Assembly (NCBI RefSeq): GCF_023657595.1
Contig: NZ_CP098323.1
Span: 2,938,001 to 3,002,000, forward strand
Source: Cytobacillus firmus
GTDB lineage: Bacteria > Bacillota > Bacilli > Bacillales > Cytobacillaceae
Length of the DNA: 64,000 nucleotides
Reading direction: 5' to 3'
The position numbers and the translations under genes are program-made. The notes under the pieces are model-generated. The model was not told the origin of the DNA. It saw only the letters and a list, made by a program, of their open reading frames with translations, and ran no database searches. Positions 51,996 through 61,030 of this stretch are shown one piece after another (the stretch's first letter is position 1; every line of letters starts with the position of its first letter).

Positions 51996-53357
51996 CTAAA
52001 GTTCCTTAAATACACTTTCGACAGTCTCAACAACAAATCTTAAATCTTCTTCTGCAGATGAAAGCGGCGGAGCTATAATAAGGACATTATTGAAACCAGG
52101 CACAGTATCACCGTTTCTTCCAATAATCAGGCCTTTTTCTTTACATAGTGAAATGATCTTTGCCATTAATTGATCAGATGCCGGCTGCTTCGTTTCCTTG
52201 TCTTCAACCATTTCAATGCCATACAAGAAACCGGCGCTTCTGACTTCGCCTACATTTTTATGAAACTGCAGCTCTTTTAAGCTGCCTAAAATGCTTTCAC
52301 CCAGCACCTCTACCCTGCTGACAATATTCTCTCTTTCTATGATTTCGATATTTTTCAATGCTACTGCGCAGCTTGCCGGATGTCCTCCATAGGTTGATAC
52401 ATGGCGGAAGTGGTTATCTGTACCCTGCTCCTTAAACTTCTCATAAATTCTGGAATGAACTGCCGTAGCCCCAAGCGGAAGATAGCCGCTGGTCAACCCT
52501 TTAGCCATCGTTACGATATCGGGCTGAACACCATCCGAATGCATAAATCCAAACATTTTGCCCGTTCGCCCGAATCCGGATACAACCTCATCCATTATCA
52601 GCAGGACATCATGTTTTTTGCAGATTTGTGCCACCCTCTGCAGATATTCAGGAGTTGGGATAATAACCCCCCCGCCTGAAATGAAAGGCTCCATTATGAC
52701 CGCAGCAACCGTTTCGGCACCTTCCCATTGGATGACCTGGTCGATCATGTCAGCTGCAACTTTATCGCAATCCTTCACATCCTCCCCAAATGGACAGCGA
52801 TAGCTGTAAGGAGGCGGAACATGCAGGAATCCCGGCATGCCAGGATCGTATTTCACTCTCCTGTTGGCCTGTGCAGTAGCACTTAATGCTCCTAAAGTTG
52901 AACCGTGGTAGGCACGGTATCGCGAAATAAATTTGTATTTACCGGGATTGCCATTCTGATTATGATACTGCCTCGCTATTTTGAATGCGGTTTCATTTGC
53001 TTCCGAACCGCTATTTGAGAAAAAGGTTTTATAGGAGTCCCCCAGCAATTCACTAATTTTTGCAGATAACTGGATGGCTGGTGCATGGCTTAAAGTTAGA
53101 GGGAAATACGACAGCTTCATCATTTGCTCCGCAGCGGCCTCTGCAATTTCTTTCCTGCCATGTCCAAGGTTCAGGCACCAAAGACCGGATACACCATCCA
53201 AATATCGATTTCCGTCCATATCAGTAAACCAGGAGCCTTCACCTGATTGGGCAATCATCGGACTGCTTCCTTCTGTATGCCGGCTCATCGCATGCCATAA
53301 GTGTTTCTGATCCTGATCTGTTAACTTTTTGTGATCATTTAGTTCTACTGTAGACAT
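51996..53357 (-). CDS. tpa: Taurine:pyruvate aminotransferase
   Basis: 453 residues, class III PLP aminotransferase: FSNSGSEANETAFKIARQY (about 114-132), YRAYHGSTLGALSATAQ, DEVVSGFGRTGKMFGF and the PLP Lys in MAKGLTSGYLPLGA. The xsc and ald neighbours make taurine:pyruvate aminotransferase the natural reading: taurine plus pyruvate to sulfoacetaldehyde plus alanine. Family members with other omega-amino donors look similar, so specificity rests partly on context. GGAGG precedes the ATG. Confidence 0.9.
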   Translation of the reverse strand: MSTVELNDHKKLTDQDQKHLWHAMSRHTEGSSPMIAQSGEGSWFTDMDGNRYLDGVSGLWCLNLGHGRKEIAEAAAEQMMKLSYFPLTLSHAPAIQLSAKISELLGDSYKTFFSNSGSEANETAFKIARQYHNQNGNPGKYKFISRYRAYHGSTLGALSATAQANRRVKYDPGMPGFLHVPPPYSYRCPFGEDVKDCDKVAADMIDQVIQWEGAETVAAVIMEPFISGGGVIIPTPEYLQRVAQICKKHDVLLIMDEVVSGFGRTGKMFGFMHSDGVQPDIVTMAKGLTSGYLPLGATAVHSRIYEKFKEQGTDNHFRHVSTYGGHPASCAVALKNIEIIERENIVSRVEVLGESILGSLKELQFHKNVGEVRSAGFLYGIEMVEDKETKQPASDQLMAKIISLCKEKGLIIGRNGDTVPGFNNVLIIAPPLSSAEEDLRFVVETVESVFKEL

Positions 53358-53407
53358 ATTGCTTGCCTCCTTCTATTTAATAAACATTCAGGTTTGCATC
53401 ATGGGAA

Positions 53408-54541
53408 TCATGTTGCGGCTGGAATTTTGTGTGTTGATTCATGGGTGGGTGTATAAGGGTAATTATGCGCCTCTGCAACTCTCTGATGAGTGACCTTTCC
53501 ATTCATGGTATTGACCCCTTTTTCAAGAAAAGGATACTTTAAAATAGAATTTTCGATCCCAGTATTAGCGAGCATTAAGGCATATGGTGCTGTAGTATTG
53601 GCGAGGGCATAAGTGGAAGTTCTTGCTACAGCGCCCGGGATGTTTGGAACAGCGTAATGCAAAACACCATGCTTTACATATGTTGGAGTATCATGTGAGG
53701 TAATATGATCGATGGTCTCGATTGAACCGCCCTGATCAATGGCAACATCAATAATGACCGAATTCTTCTCCATTTGCATAACCATTTCTTCGGTTACTAA
53801 CTGAGGTGCTTTTGCACCGGGGATGAGAACAGCCCCTATCACTAAATCGGCAAGTTTTACTTCCTGGGCGATATTGAACGGATTTGACATGACCGTTCTC
53901 ACCCTGCCAGAAAAAAGATCGTCCAGCTGGCGGAGTCTTTCAGCGCTAATGTCGATGATGCTTACATCCGCACCGAGTCCAACTGCCATTTTTGCGGCAT
54001 TTGTCCCAACAACTCCACCGCCAATAATCACCACTTTTCCAGGCTTCACACCAGGAACTCCGCCTAAAAGGACTCCTTTTCCACCATGAATCTTTTCAAG
54101 GAATTGAGCTCCAAGCTGGACAGACATCCTTCCTGCAACTTCGCTCATAGGTGTTAGGAGAGGCAATGATTTGTTATCCAGCTGAATGGTCTCATAAGCA
54201 ATAGAGGTAACTTCTTTTTCGACCAAAGCCTTTGTCAATTCAGGCTCGGCTGCAAGATGCAAGTAAGTAAAGAGAATTAATCCTTTTCGAAAATATTGGT
54301 ATTCATCTGGCTGCGGCTCTTTAACCTTCATGACCATATCCGCAGACCAGGCCTCTTCTGCACTTGAAACAACCGTTGCACCAGCTTTTTCATATTCCTG
54401 ATCAGAGATGCCGCTTCCTGCACCTGCACCCTTCTCAATCCAGACCGTATGGCCGGCATTAACAAATGCAGAAACACTTGCCGGTACAACAGAAACCCGA
54501 TTTTCATTATTCTTTACTTCCTTTGGCACACCAATAATCAT
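53408..54541 (-). CDS. ald: Alanine dehydrogenase
   Basis: 377 residues with the full family pattern: [29 protein letters not shown] (substrate Lys/Arg region), TYLHLAAEP, the NAD motif [23 protein letters not shown] (about 171-193) and [23 protein letters not shown]. It oxidises alanine to pyruvate and ammonia with NAD. In this operon it regenerates the pyruvate used by the taurine aminotransferase. It is 50 bp upstream of tpa. Confidence 0.95.
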   Translation of the reverse strand: MIIGVPKEVKNNENRVSVVPASVSAFVNAGHTVWIEKGAGAGSGISDQEYEKAGATVVSSAEEAWSADMVMKVKEPQPDEYQYFRKGLILFTYLHLAAEPELTKALVEKEVTSIAYETIQLDNKSLPLLTPMSEVAGRMSVQLGAQFLEKIHGGKGVLLGGVPGVKPGKVVIIGGGVVGTNAAKMAVGLGADVSIIDISAERLRQLDDLFSGRVRTVMSNPFNIAQEVKLADLVIGAVLIPGAKAPQLVTEEMVMQMEKNSVIIDVAIDQGGSIETIDHITSHDTPTYVKHGVLHYAVPNIPGAVARTSTYALANTTAPYALMLANTGIENSILKYPFLEKGVNTMNGKVTHQRVAEAHNYPYTPTHESTHKIPAAT

Positions 54542-54587
54542 GTCATCACTCCATCCTGCAAAATAAAAATATTTATCCTCTCATCAT

Positions 54588-54598
54588 GACATCATGTC
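54588..54598. promoter_or_regulatory. Small dyad upstream of ald
   Basis: GACAT-C-ATGTC lies 47 bp upstream of the ald start, where a GntR-family operator would be expected. The dyad is short, so support is modest. Confidence 0.3.
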
Positions 54599-54733
54599 GT
54601 CCGTACCAGTTGTTGTATGACTAGCCTCAGTTGTAATTAAAACACAACCTTTATCCATTTTCAATATTTTCTAAAGATTTTATATTATCGGAATTATCAA
54701 TAGATATTATTACAAAATTGAATAACAGTGCAT

Positions 54734-55459
54734 TTAACTATAATTCTTTGATAGTTTTATTCTAAATGAATACATATCCGAGCGAAAAAAAGCAGAATAG
54801 TATTCTATTAAATTTCCATTTATATCTGATAATAACCGCTCTATATGAAGCACACTCAAGGAGCATGGAACACCCAGCAGATCGGCTTCTTCTTTTGATA
54901 AATAAGTACTTGTTATAATCTGTTCGGCTTCAGCAAACCTTAAGTCTAAACTTTGCTCGAGCAGATCATACAGTGTTCCTTTTTCAATATCATATTGGGC
55001 GAGGTTTTCACCAATTTCTACAGGATAGTACTGGTTTTCAAGTGCCAATGGCTTATCGTTTGCATAGCGAATACGCTTTATAAAGTATGCCTCTGTAAGC
55101 CCGCTGGCTTCCACAATTTCTTTTGCTGGAACAACGATCCCATTGTCAAGTAATTTTGAATCGGGCTTCATCCCCATATTATTAATCACTTCTGTTGTAC
55201 TGGTAATATTCCCAAGCCATTCCTCAATCGGTTTCCTTGAAATAAAAGTGCCTTTTCCATGGACTTTCTTTAGCACACCCTCGTTTACTAAATGGGAAAC
55301 TGCCTCTCTCACCGTGCTTCTGCTTACTTTATAGGTATCCATCAGTTCTCTTTCGCTTGGAATTTTCTCATTGAAAGAACGGTTGTCTATTAGCTCCTGC
55401 AGTTTATTCTTTAGTTGTATGTGAAGTGGAATAGGACTTTTGGAATCTAACTCTCTCAT
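54734..55459 (-). CDS. GntR-family regulator with UTRA domain
   Basis: 241 residues: N-terminal GntR winged helix (IPLHIQLKNKLQELI; KIPSERELMDTYKVSRSTVREAVSHLVNEGVL; KVHGKGTFIS) and a C-terminal UTRA ligand domain (about 85-235; YFIKRIRYANDKPLALENQYYP). It belongs to the HutC subgroup. ATG at 55459 has AAAGGAGG upstream. Placed directly above ald-tpa-xsc on the same strand, it is the likely taurine-responsive repressor. It differs from the MocR-type TauR of proteobacteria. Confidence 0.9.
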   Translation of the reverse strand: MRELDSKSPIPLHIQLKNKLQELIDNRSFNEKIPSERELMDTYKVSRSTVREAVSHLVNEGVLKKVHGKGTFISRKPIEEWLGNITSTTEVINNMGMKPDSKLLDNGIVVPAKEIVEASGLTEAYFIKRIRYANDKPLALENQYYPVEIGENLAQYDIEKGTLYDLLEQSLDLRFAEAEQIITSTYLSKEEADLLGVPCSLSVLHIERLLSDINGNLIEYYSAFFRSDMYSFRIKLSKNYS

Positions 55460-55496
55460 AATGGATGCCTCCTTTATTTTCTCTAAATGCAAAATG

Positions 55497-55510
55497 TATA
55501 ATTAATTATA
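55497..55510. promoter_or_regulatory. AT-rich palindrome upstream of the GntR gene
   Basis: TATAATTAATTATA is a perfect 14-bp palindrome, 37 bp before the start codon. It may be the -10 region, an autoregulatory operator or both. Confidence 0.4.
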
Positions 55511-55674
55511 TAGATTACCTGAATGAATATCCATGCTTTTACAGCAGAACCAGATGGACGTATTTAAAAGTTTAGCTATTTGCAGGCTGTAAAGTCAGCA
55601 GATGATTTGGAAAACTGGCGCAAGAATGGTATTAATTTAAGCAGAATCAATTAATTGAAAAAGGATGATTAGAA

Positions 55675-56127
55675 ATGAATCACTTCATGAAACGGGCTAT
55701 TGAACTGGCCATTAACAATGTAAAAGAAGGAGGCCAGCCCTTCGGTGCCGTTCTGGTAAAAGATCAGGACATCATTGCTGAGGGCGTCAATGAATTGCAT
55801 AAAAAGCATGATGTAAGCGGGCATGCGGAATTGCTTGCAATCCGGCGGGCACAGGAGCAGTTTCAAACGAATGATTTAGCCGGATTTACCATGTATGCAA
55901 GCGGGGAACCCTGCCCGATGTGTTTAACTGCCATTTATTTCGCAGGCATCGATAAGGTGTACTATTGCCAATCAGTCGAGGATGCTTCTATTGCAGGTTT
56001 AGGCAAGTCTAAAATGATTTATGAGGATTTAAAAAACGCTAAAGATGACAGGGGACTAAAATTGGTCCAAATGCCATTAAATGAGGATCAAGACAATCCA
56101 ATGAAGCTTTGGAAAGAACACATTTAA
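55675..56127 (+). CDS. Nucleoside deaminase (guanine deaminase-like, CDA fold)
   Basis: 150 residues with the zinc site His in GHAELLAIR (HAE, about 50-52) and PCPMC (about 79-83), the cytidine/deoxycytidylate deaminase signature. The family includes B. subtilis GuaD and tRNA adenosine deaminase. The length and the C-terminus ending in LWKEH favour a free purine deaminase. It is cytosolic, monocistronic and closed by a terminator. Confidence 0.9.
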   Translation: MNHFMKRAIELAINNVKEGGQPFGAVLVKDQDIIAEGVNELHKKHDVSGHAELLAIRRAQEQFQTNDLAGFTMYASGEPCPMCLTAIYFAGIDKVYYCQSVEDASIAGLGKSKMIYEDLKNAKDDRGLKLVQMPLNEDQDNPMKLWKEHI

Positions 56128-56132
56128 CACTT

Positions 56133-56170
56133 AGCCTCCCTTCTCAAAGCAGCGGGGAGGCTGATTGTTT
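56133..56170 (+). terminator. Rho-independent terminator
   Basis: AGCCTCCC / GGGGAGGCT with a 13-nt loop follows the deaminase stop codon by 6 nt; the T-run is interrupted (GATTGTTTCTT). Confidence 0.75.
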
Positions 56171-56204
56171 CTTCACCTTTTAATATTCTCACTCATTCTG
56201 CTCA

Positions 56205-57030
56205 TCTATTTGCAGGTTTGCTCATCTATTTGCAAGTTTGACTGGTCTATTTGCAGGTTTGCTCATCTATTTGCAGGTTTGACTGGTCTATTTGCAATTT
56301 TGACTGGTCTATTTGCAGGTTTGCTCATCTTTTTGCAGGTTTGACTGGTCTATTTGCAGGTTTGCTCATCTATTTGCAGGTTTCACTGGTCTATTTGCAA
56401 GTTCGCTCATCTATTTGCAAGTTTGACTGGTCTAATTTGCAAGTTTGCTCATCTATTTGCAGGTTTGCTCATCTATTTGCAAGTTTGACTGGTCTATTTG
56501 CAAGTTGCTCATCTATTTGCAGGTTTGACTGGTCTATTTTGCAATTTTGCTCATCTATTTGCAGGTTTGACTGGTCTATTTGCAGGTTTGCTCATCTATT
56601 TGCAGGTTTGACTGGTCTATTTGCAGGTTTGCTCATCTATTTGCAATTTTGACTGGTCTATTTGCAGGTTTGCTCATCTATTTGCAGGTTTGACTGGTCT
56701 ATTTGCAGGTTTGCTCATCTATTTGCAAGTTTGACTGGTCTATTTGCAGGTTTGCTCATCTATTTGCAGGTTTCACTGGTCTATTTGCAAGTTGCTCATC
56801 TATTTGCAGGTTTGACTGGTCTATTTTGCAATTTTGCTCATCTATTTGCAGGTTTGCTCATCTATTTGCAATTTTGACTGGTCTATTTGCAGGTTTGCTC
56901 ATCTATTTGCAGGTTTCACTGGTCTATTTGCAGGTTTGACTGGTCTATTTGCAAGTTTGCTCATCTATTTGCAGGTTTGACTGATCTATTTGCAGGTTTG
57001 CTCATCTATTTGCAAGTCTGACTGGTCCAT
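56205..57030. repeat. Tandem array of alternating 20/21 bp repeats (about 40 units)
   Basis: Two unit types alternate: TTTGCTCATCTATTTGCAGG (20 bp) and TTTGACTGGTCTATTTGCAGG (21 bp), so the main period is about 41 bp. Single-base changes (GCAGG/GCAAG/GCAAT) and insertions are shared between blocks. A run around 56490-56570 recurs at about 56780-56860, showing larger duplications. Open frames across it are repeat artefacts. It lies between convergent gene ends. Confidence 0.92.
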
Positions 57031-57078
57031 CTTTTTTTACTTCGCTGTTTCACTAATATGTTCATCCAGTTCCCCCTC

Positions 57079-57106
57079 ACTTGCAAATACAATTGTATTT
57101 ACAAGT
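57079..57106. other. 28-bp near-perfect palindrome
   Basis: The sequence starts ACTTGCAAATACAA and is the reverse complement of itself except at one pair. It lies 45 bp beyond the 20/21 bp array and upstream (plus-strand sense) of the terminator hairpin at 57114. It could be a hairpin-forming end of the array or a protein-binding dyad. Confidence 0.55.
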
Positions 57107-57113
57107 ATTGTTT

Positions 57114-57152
57114 GCTAAAAAAAAATAGAGGTTCACTTTCGTGCCTCTATTT
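57114..57152 (-). terminator. Terminator of the 78-aa hypothetical gene
   Basis: AATAGAGG / CCTCTATT followed by TTTTTTTT on the minus strand; the stop codon of the gene lies in the first arm. Confidence 0.85.
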
Positions 57153-57383
57153 TAGTCCTATTCTATTTTTCACATCATCTCTAATGAGCCCGACCATCTC
57201 TTCAGACAAGTTCGCTGGAAGCGACGAGCCATCATTAAATACCCAGGCGTTGATCACCTCAAGATCCGCTTTTTTAAATGTGATGCTATAAGTATTGTGT
57301 TCATGAAGAAATTCTGCCGTCACATATTCTTCCCCATCAAATTCATCATCCACAATCATTCCTGTTATTTCGTAAGGATACAC
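57147..57383 (-). CDS. Hypothetical protein (78 aa)
   Basis: A small acidic soluble protein (YPYEITGMIVDDEFDGEEYV; TYSITFKKADLEVINAWVF) that looks like a compact beta-strand fold and ends in KNRIGLK. GTG start with AAAGGAGA 8 nt upstream. I do not recognise the family. It is read alone and is followed by its own terminator. Confidence 0.72.
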   Translation of the reverse strand: MYPYEITGMIVDDEFDGEEYVTAEFLHEHNTYSITFKKADLEVINAWVFNDGSSLPANLSEEMVGLIRDDVKNRIGLK

Positions 57384-57449
57384 TCTACTATCTCCTTTAG
57401 CTTTTTATAGCTTAGGATGCATCGGGCCCCTCAAATTATTCGAATATGT

Positions 57450-58070
57450 TTAAGTTTTCATTAAAATGGTATCTATGGTTTTATAAGCAACCAAAAATGT
57501 GGCAAGGGAGTATGCCGCTTCGGTGAGTCCGAATAAAAAAACCGAACTTCCAAAAAGCAGGGTATTCATGATCAAAATGCATTGCCCGATGGTGAACGGC
57601 AGGCGCTCGCTGAATAATATCGCTAAAACCTCTGTACCATCCAGGCAGGCTCCGAACCGGATAATGAGCCCCACTCCCGTACCGAGCAAAAGTCCTCCAA
57701 TGATAATGATCAGCAGGGGATGGTTAGTCACTTCCTCAAAGGGAGCCAATATGTATGTTTCCCCTGCCAGTACGGAACTGGCAAACAGGCTTAACACCAA
57801 AAATCTTCCTCCTAAAAAGAAAAAGCCTGCCGCTAAAAACGGGAGATTCAACAGCAGGATCAAGGCACCTACATCTACATGAAAAACATGTGAAAGGAGA
57901 ATGCTCAATCCGACAATGCCACCGTCAATGACATAATTTTTCACAAGGAATAATTGCAGGGATACAGCCACAAGTGTTGCCCCTAATATGATAATCAGCC
58001 CATTTTTAAATGCGGAAAAAGTGCCGTTTCGACTCTGACCTAAATAGTTTGGAACTCTATTTCTATACAC
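57450..58070 (-). CDS. YitT-family membrane protein without the C-terminal DUF2179 domain
   Basis: 206 residues with five hydrophobic helices matching the YitT/DUF161 core: GATLVAVSLQLFLVKNYVIDGGIVGLSILLS and GTGVGLIIRFGACLDGTEVLAILFSER. Typical members have about 280 residues with a cytosolic DUF2179 domain after the VAYKTID segment. Here the chain stops ten residues past the membrane part (TIDTILMKT), so it is a short form or truncated. No continuation is seen in other frames downstream. Transport role unknown. Confidence 0.85.
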   Translation of the reverse strand: MYRNRVPNYLGQSRNGTFSAFKNGLIIILGATLVAVSLQLFLVKNYVIDGGIVGLSILLSHVFHVDVGALILLLNLPFLAAGFFFLGGRFLVLSLFASSVLAGETYILAPFEEVTNHPLLIIIIGGLLLGTGVGLIIRFGACLDGTEVLAILFSERLPFTIGQCILIMNTLLFGSSVFLFGLTEAAYSLATFLVAYKTIDTILMKT

Positions 58071-58319
58071 CGTCCATCTCCTTTTGTTCAGTCTGGCTTA
58101 TGTATTGAAATATATTCCGTCAAATCAATAAAATGCGGATGCTTTCTTTTAAATTTTTAATGGTTTTCCAGAAAAAAAAAGATAGAATTCCTTCATATCA
58201 GAGTGTAAAATAAATTCAGCCAGCTGAAAAACTGGTATAGGAAACACAAAAAGAAATACGTCAAGCAGCACTAAAATATATTGAATTTTCAGAAAACTAA
58301 ATAAAAGAGGTTGATGTAC

Positions 58320-58964
58320 ATGGCAATGGATGCATCTATTAAGGAACAAACGATTTTTGATCATGCTGGAAATAAAATTATTACAGAGGATCGGGAAATT
58401 CATATAATCGCTAAATTCGCAGAACCATTAATTGTGGTACTGGGAAATGTTTTGAGCGATGAAGAATGTGACCAGCTGATTCAGCAGTCAAAAGATCGCA
58501 TGCAGCGTTCAAAAGTTGCCAACTCTCTTGAAGTGGATGAACTGAGAACCAGCAGCAGTACGTTTTTCGAGGAAGGGGAAAATGAACTCGTCGCCAGAAT
58601 TGAAAAAAGAGTATCCCAAATCATGAACATTCCAGTTGAGCATGGTGAAGGGCTGCAAATTCTTAATTATAAAATAGGCCAGGAATATAAAGCACACTTT
58701 GACTTTTTTTCTTCAACCAGCAAAGCAGCAAGCAACCCGAGAATCAGCACGCTTGTCATGTACCTGAATGATGTGGAACAGGGCGGGGAAACGTATTTCC
58801 CAAAGCTTAACCTCTCCGTATCACCACAAAAAGGCATGGCCGTGTACTTCGAATATTTTTACAATGACCAGAACTTAAACGATCTGACCCTTCATGGCGG
58901 AGCACCTGTTGTCATTGGTGATAAATGGGCTGCCACACAGTGGATGAGAAGAAAGAAACTATGA
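58320..58964 (+). CDS. 2OG-Fe(II) oxygenase, prolyl 4-hydroxylase-like
   Basis: 214 residues with the P4H catalytic core: RTSSSTFF (about 77-84), metal ligands His and Asp in KAHFDFF (about 125-131), the distal His in LTLHGG (about 190-195) and the 2-oxoglutarate-binding Lys in GDKWAATQW. Bacillus P4H-like enzymes hydroxylate proline in peptides or proteins such as elongation factors; the target here is unknown. ATG at 58320 follows AGAGG by 9 nt. Its terminator overlaps the 3' end of the small convergent gene. Confidence 0.9.
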   Translation: MAMDASIKEQTIFDHAGNKIITEDREIHIIAKFAEPLIVVLGNVLSDEECDQLIQQSKDRMQRSKVANSLEVDELRTSSSTFFEEGENELVARIEKRVSQIMNIPVEHGEGLQILNYKIGQEYKAHFDFFSSTSKAASNPRISTLVMYLNDVEQGGETYFPKLNLSVSPQKGMAVYFEYFYNDQNLNDLTLHGGAPVVIGDKWAATQWMRRKKL

Positions 58965-58967
58965 AAA

Positions 58968-59005
58968 AACGCTTGGGAAATTTATTCCCAAGCGCCTTTC
59001 TTTAA
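58968..59005 (+). terminator. Rho-independent terminator
   Basis: CGCTTGGGAA / TTCCCAAGCG with a 5-nt loop and a T-rich 3' side (CCTTTCTTT) ends the oxygenase gene and may serve the small minus-strand gene too. Confidence 0.85.
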
Positions 59006-59121
59006 AACCACAGTCTCTTATGATAGTCATAATCAGAGGTATCGAAATTCTCTTCCCCTTCTATATTGGGGGCACACTCTTCACAAGGTCCTTCCTGCTG
59101 GCCATGTTCACATTGCTCCAT
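59002..59121 (-). CDS. Small Cys-containing protein (39 aa)
   Basis: ATG at 59121 is 8 nt after AGGTGG. The product reads MEQCEHGQQEGPCEECAPNI and then an acidic/aromatic tail ending YDYHKRLWF. CxH and CxxC spacing (C4, H6, C13, C16) could bind one metal ion. A GTG ten bases further up could add four residues. It converges on the oxygenase gene and shares its terminator. I do not recognise the family, and its small size makes the call moderate. Confidence 0.6.
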   Translation of the reverse strand: MEQCEHGQQEGPCEECAPNIEGEENFDTSDYDYHKRLWF

Positions 59122-59218
59122 TAAAAGTTCCACCTGAACGCATCCCCTTTCCTATCTGATACTTCAATTATAATTGAAAGCGTTTACACCTGTCTTGTAC
59201 AATTTGTTGGAAAATCGT

Positions 59219-59250
59219 TAAAAAGTGCCTATCCAATGGCACTTTTTAAC
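59219..59250 (-). terminator. Terminator of the amine oxidase gene
   Basis: AAAAAGTGCC / GGCACTTTTT around 8 nt lies 35 nt beyond the amine oxidase stop codon. Confidence 0.85.
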
Positions 59251-59284
59251 GTCAAAAACAGACATCTCTGTCGCATTTTAGCCT

Positions 59285-60775
59285 TTAAGACCACTTATAA
59301 TAGCCCCTTAGCAAATCGGTCACTTCACTTGCAGCCCTTATGCCTGATTGAATCGCTCCTTCTATCCAGCCCGGGGCTGTGGAAGTATGTTCCCCGGCGA
59401 AATGAACTCTTCCCTCAGGAACAGGAATAGACGGGTACAGCTCTGTTTCCTGGCTCGGCTTGAACATGGAGAAGGCTCCGCCCGAAAAAGGGTACTGCGA
59501 CCAGCTATGGGAAGCTCCTGTTAAGAAATGCCCATAAACCTGATTGCCATGAACAACAGCCAAATTGTCAAGGGCATTCCGGATCCGGTCACCTTCCTTA
59601 AGGTTATCCCAGGATAACGTATCATCTTCCCATGTATAGCTTGCCATAATAACTCCGGAACCTGAAGATCCGATCAGATGGCTCGGATAAGCAGCGAATC
59701 GAATGGGCAGATCTGTCATCAGCTTCCCTCCCTGCAGTCCTTCTCGTTCCCAGAATCGCTTCTTGAACTGAAGCCCGATTTTCGTGGACGAAACATAATG
59801 AAGTTCCCGAATGGCTTTCCATTTATTATGTGAAAATGAATGCCGGGGAACGACTTCAACGAAGGAGAGCAAAGAAAAAGGAATCGTGATAATGGCCAGA
59901 TCACCAGTTACGGCCAAAGGCCTTTGGCTCAAGGTATGGCTGGCATGAATGGTAACCTGCTGATGATCCTGTACTATTTTTGTCATCTGATAGCCGAAAT
60001 AAAGATCTTGTTTTAACTGAGGCAAAAAAGCATTTGGAAGCTTATCATTGCCTCCCTCTATTTCATAAAAATGAATGTCCGGGGTAAATAAAGGAAGCAG
60101 CTCCCTCAGAATGGCCGGAAAGCTCAGCTCCGGAAACCCTTCCAGGCCCAGCAGAACCTTAATGCTTTCAAGGGCTCCAGGCGATAGGCTGGGCCCCACT
60201 GGATTATATCTGAGAAAAAAACTCATGGGATACCTATCAAACTCTCTAACTACGGTATTCCAATTTTGTGCGGGGTTTTGGTTAATAAAATCTGCAACCG
60301 GCTTTATTGCCATCATGAGCAGTTCTTCGGCTGTCTTTCCTTTTTCATGCGGTGCAACCGGGTAGCCCAGCATATCCGGATTCTTCTTATAGGCAGTTCG
60401 ATTGGTTTTTATTCCATTGGCAAAGATCAGATCCTGGGGTGTTGTGTTCCTGAATTCATTTACTTTTAAACGGAATTTTTTAATATACTCAAGGACTAAT
60501 GGATGAATATGAGGAATTCGCATGGCGCCCACATCCAGGTACAAATCGTCCATGAACGGCTCTCTCATCGTAAAAATCCTGCCGCCAACCCTTTGTGTTG
60601 CTTCTAAAACCGTTACATCATGACCGGCATCCTTCAGCAGTGAAGCAGCCACCAGCCCGGACATACCGGCTCCGACAACAATAATCTTCTTCTGAACCTG
60701 TGAAATGCCGAGTCCGTTTCTGATGATAGAAAGCATTTCTTCTGGTGATAACTGCGGATCCCGATAATAGGCCAT
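59285..60775 (-). CDS. Flavin amine oxidase (L-amino acid/monoamine oxidase-like)
   Basis: 496 residues with the FAD dinucleotide motif VVGAGMSGLVAASLL (about 34-48), GGRIFTMREPF (about 63-73), LDVGAMRIP and the C-terminal FAD motif HFAGEHTSTAPGWIEGAIQSG (about 462-482). It would oxidise an amine or L-amino acid to the imine with release of hydrogen peroxide. No signal peptide is visible. It is a single gene with a terminator and no obvious partner. Confidence 0.9.
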   Translation of the reverse strand: MAYYRDPQLSPEEMLSIIRNGLGISQVQKKIIVVGAGMSGLVAASLLKDAGHDVTVLEATQRVGGRIFTMREPFMDDLYLDVGAMRIPHIHPLVLEYIKKFRLKVNEFRNTTPQDLIFANGIKTNRTAYKKNPDMLGYPVAPHEKGKTAEELLMMAIKPVADFINQNPAQNWNTVVREFDRYPMSFFLRYNPVGPSLSPGALESIKVLLGLEGFPELSFPAILRELLPLFTPDIHFYEIEGGNDKLPNAFLPQLKQDLYFGYQMTKIVQDHQQVTIHASHTLSQRPLAVTGDLAIITIPFSLLSFVEVVPRHSFSHNKWKAIRELHYVSSTKIGLQFKKRFWEREGLQGGKLMTDLPIRFAAYPSHLIGSSGSGVIMASYTWEDDTLSWDNLKEGDRIRNALDNLAVVHGNQVYGHFLTGASHSWSQYPFSGGAFSMFKPSQETELYPSIPVPEGRVHFAGEHTSTAPGWIEGAIQSGIRAASEVTDLLRGYYKWS

Positions 60776-61030
60776 TCCGATTCTCCCTCCGGCAATCTGT
60801 CAAATAGCTATTACTTCATCATATTGCCGGTCAGCTTTACAATATGCTTCTTTTATGATTAACCAGTTTTACCAATAAAAAAATCAGCGAAAATTTTATC
60901 CTACCCCCAAAACCCAGGAATGAAAGCCTAAATTTTTGTTGATGGTCATTTTTAATAGAATTAATGAAGGGTTGGGAGTACAGGCGTCCCCCTCTTACAT
61001 AATTAACATTACATCTTGGGAGGAATAAAT

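Noticed and set aside
56251-56939. Plus-strand frames with Cys-rich repeats (SSICRF type)
   Set aside because: Artefact of the 20/21 bp array; frames shift at every indel and lack ribosome sites.
56205-57030. CRISPR array or plasmid-type iteron origin
   Set aside because: No constant-repeat/unique-spacer pattern, no replication initiator gene near, and units alternate between two types.
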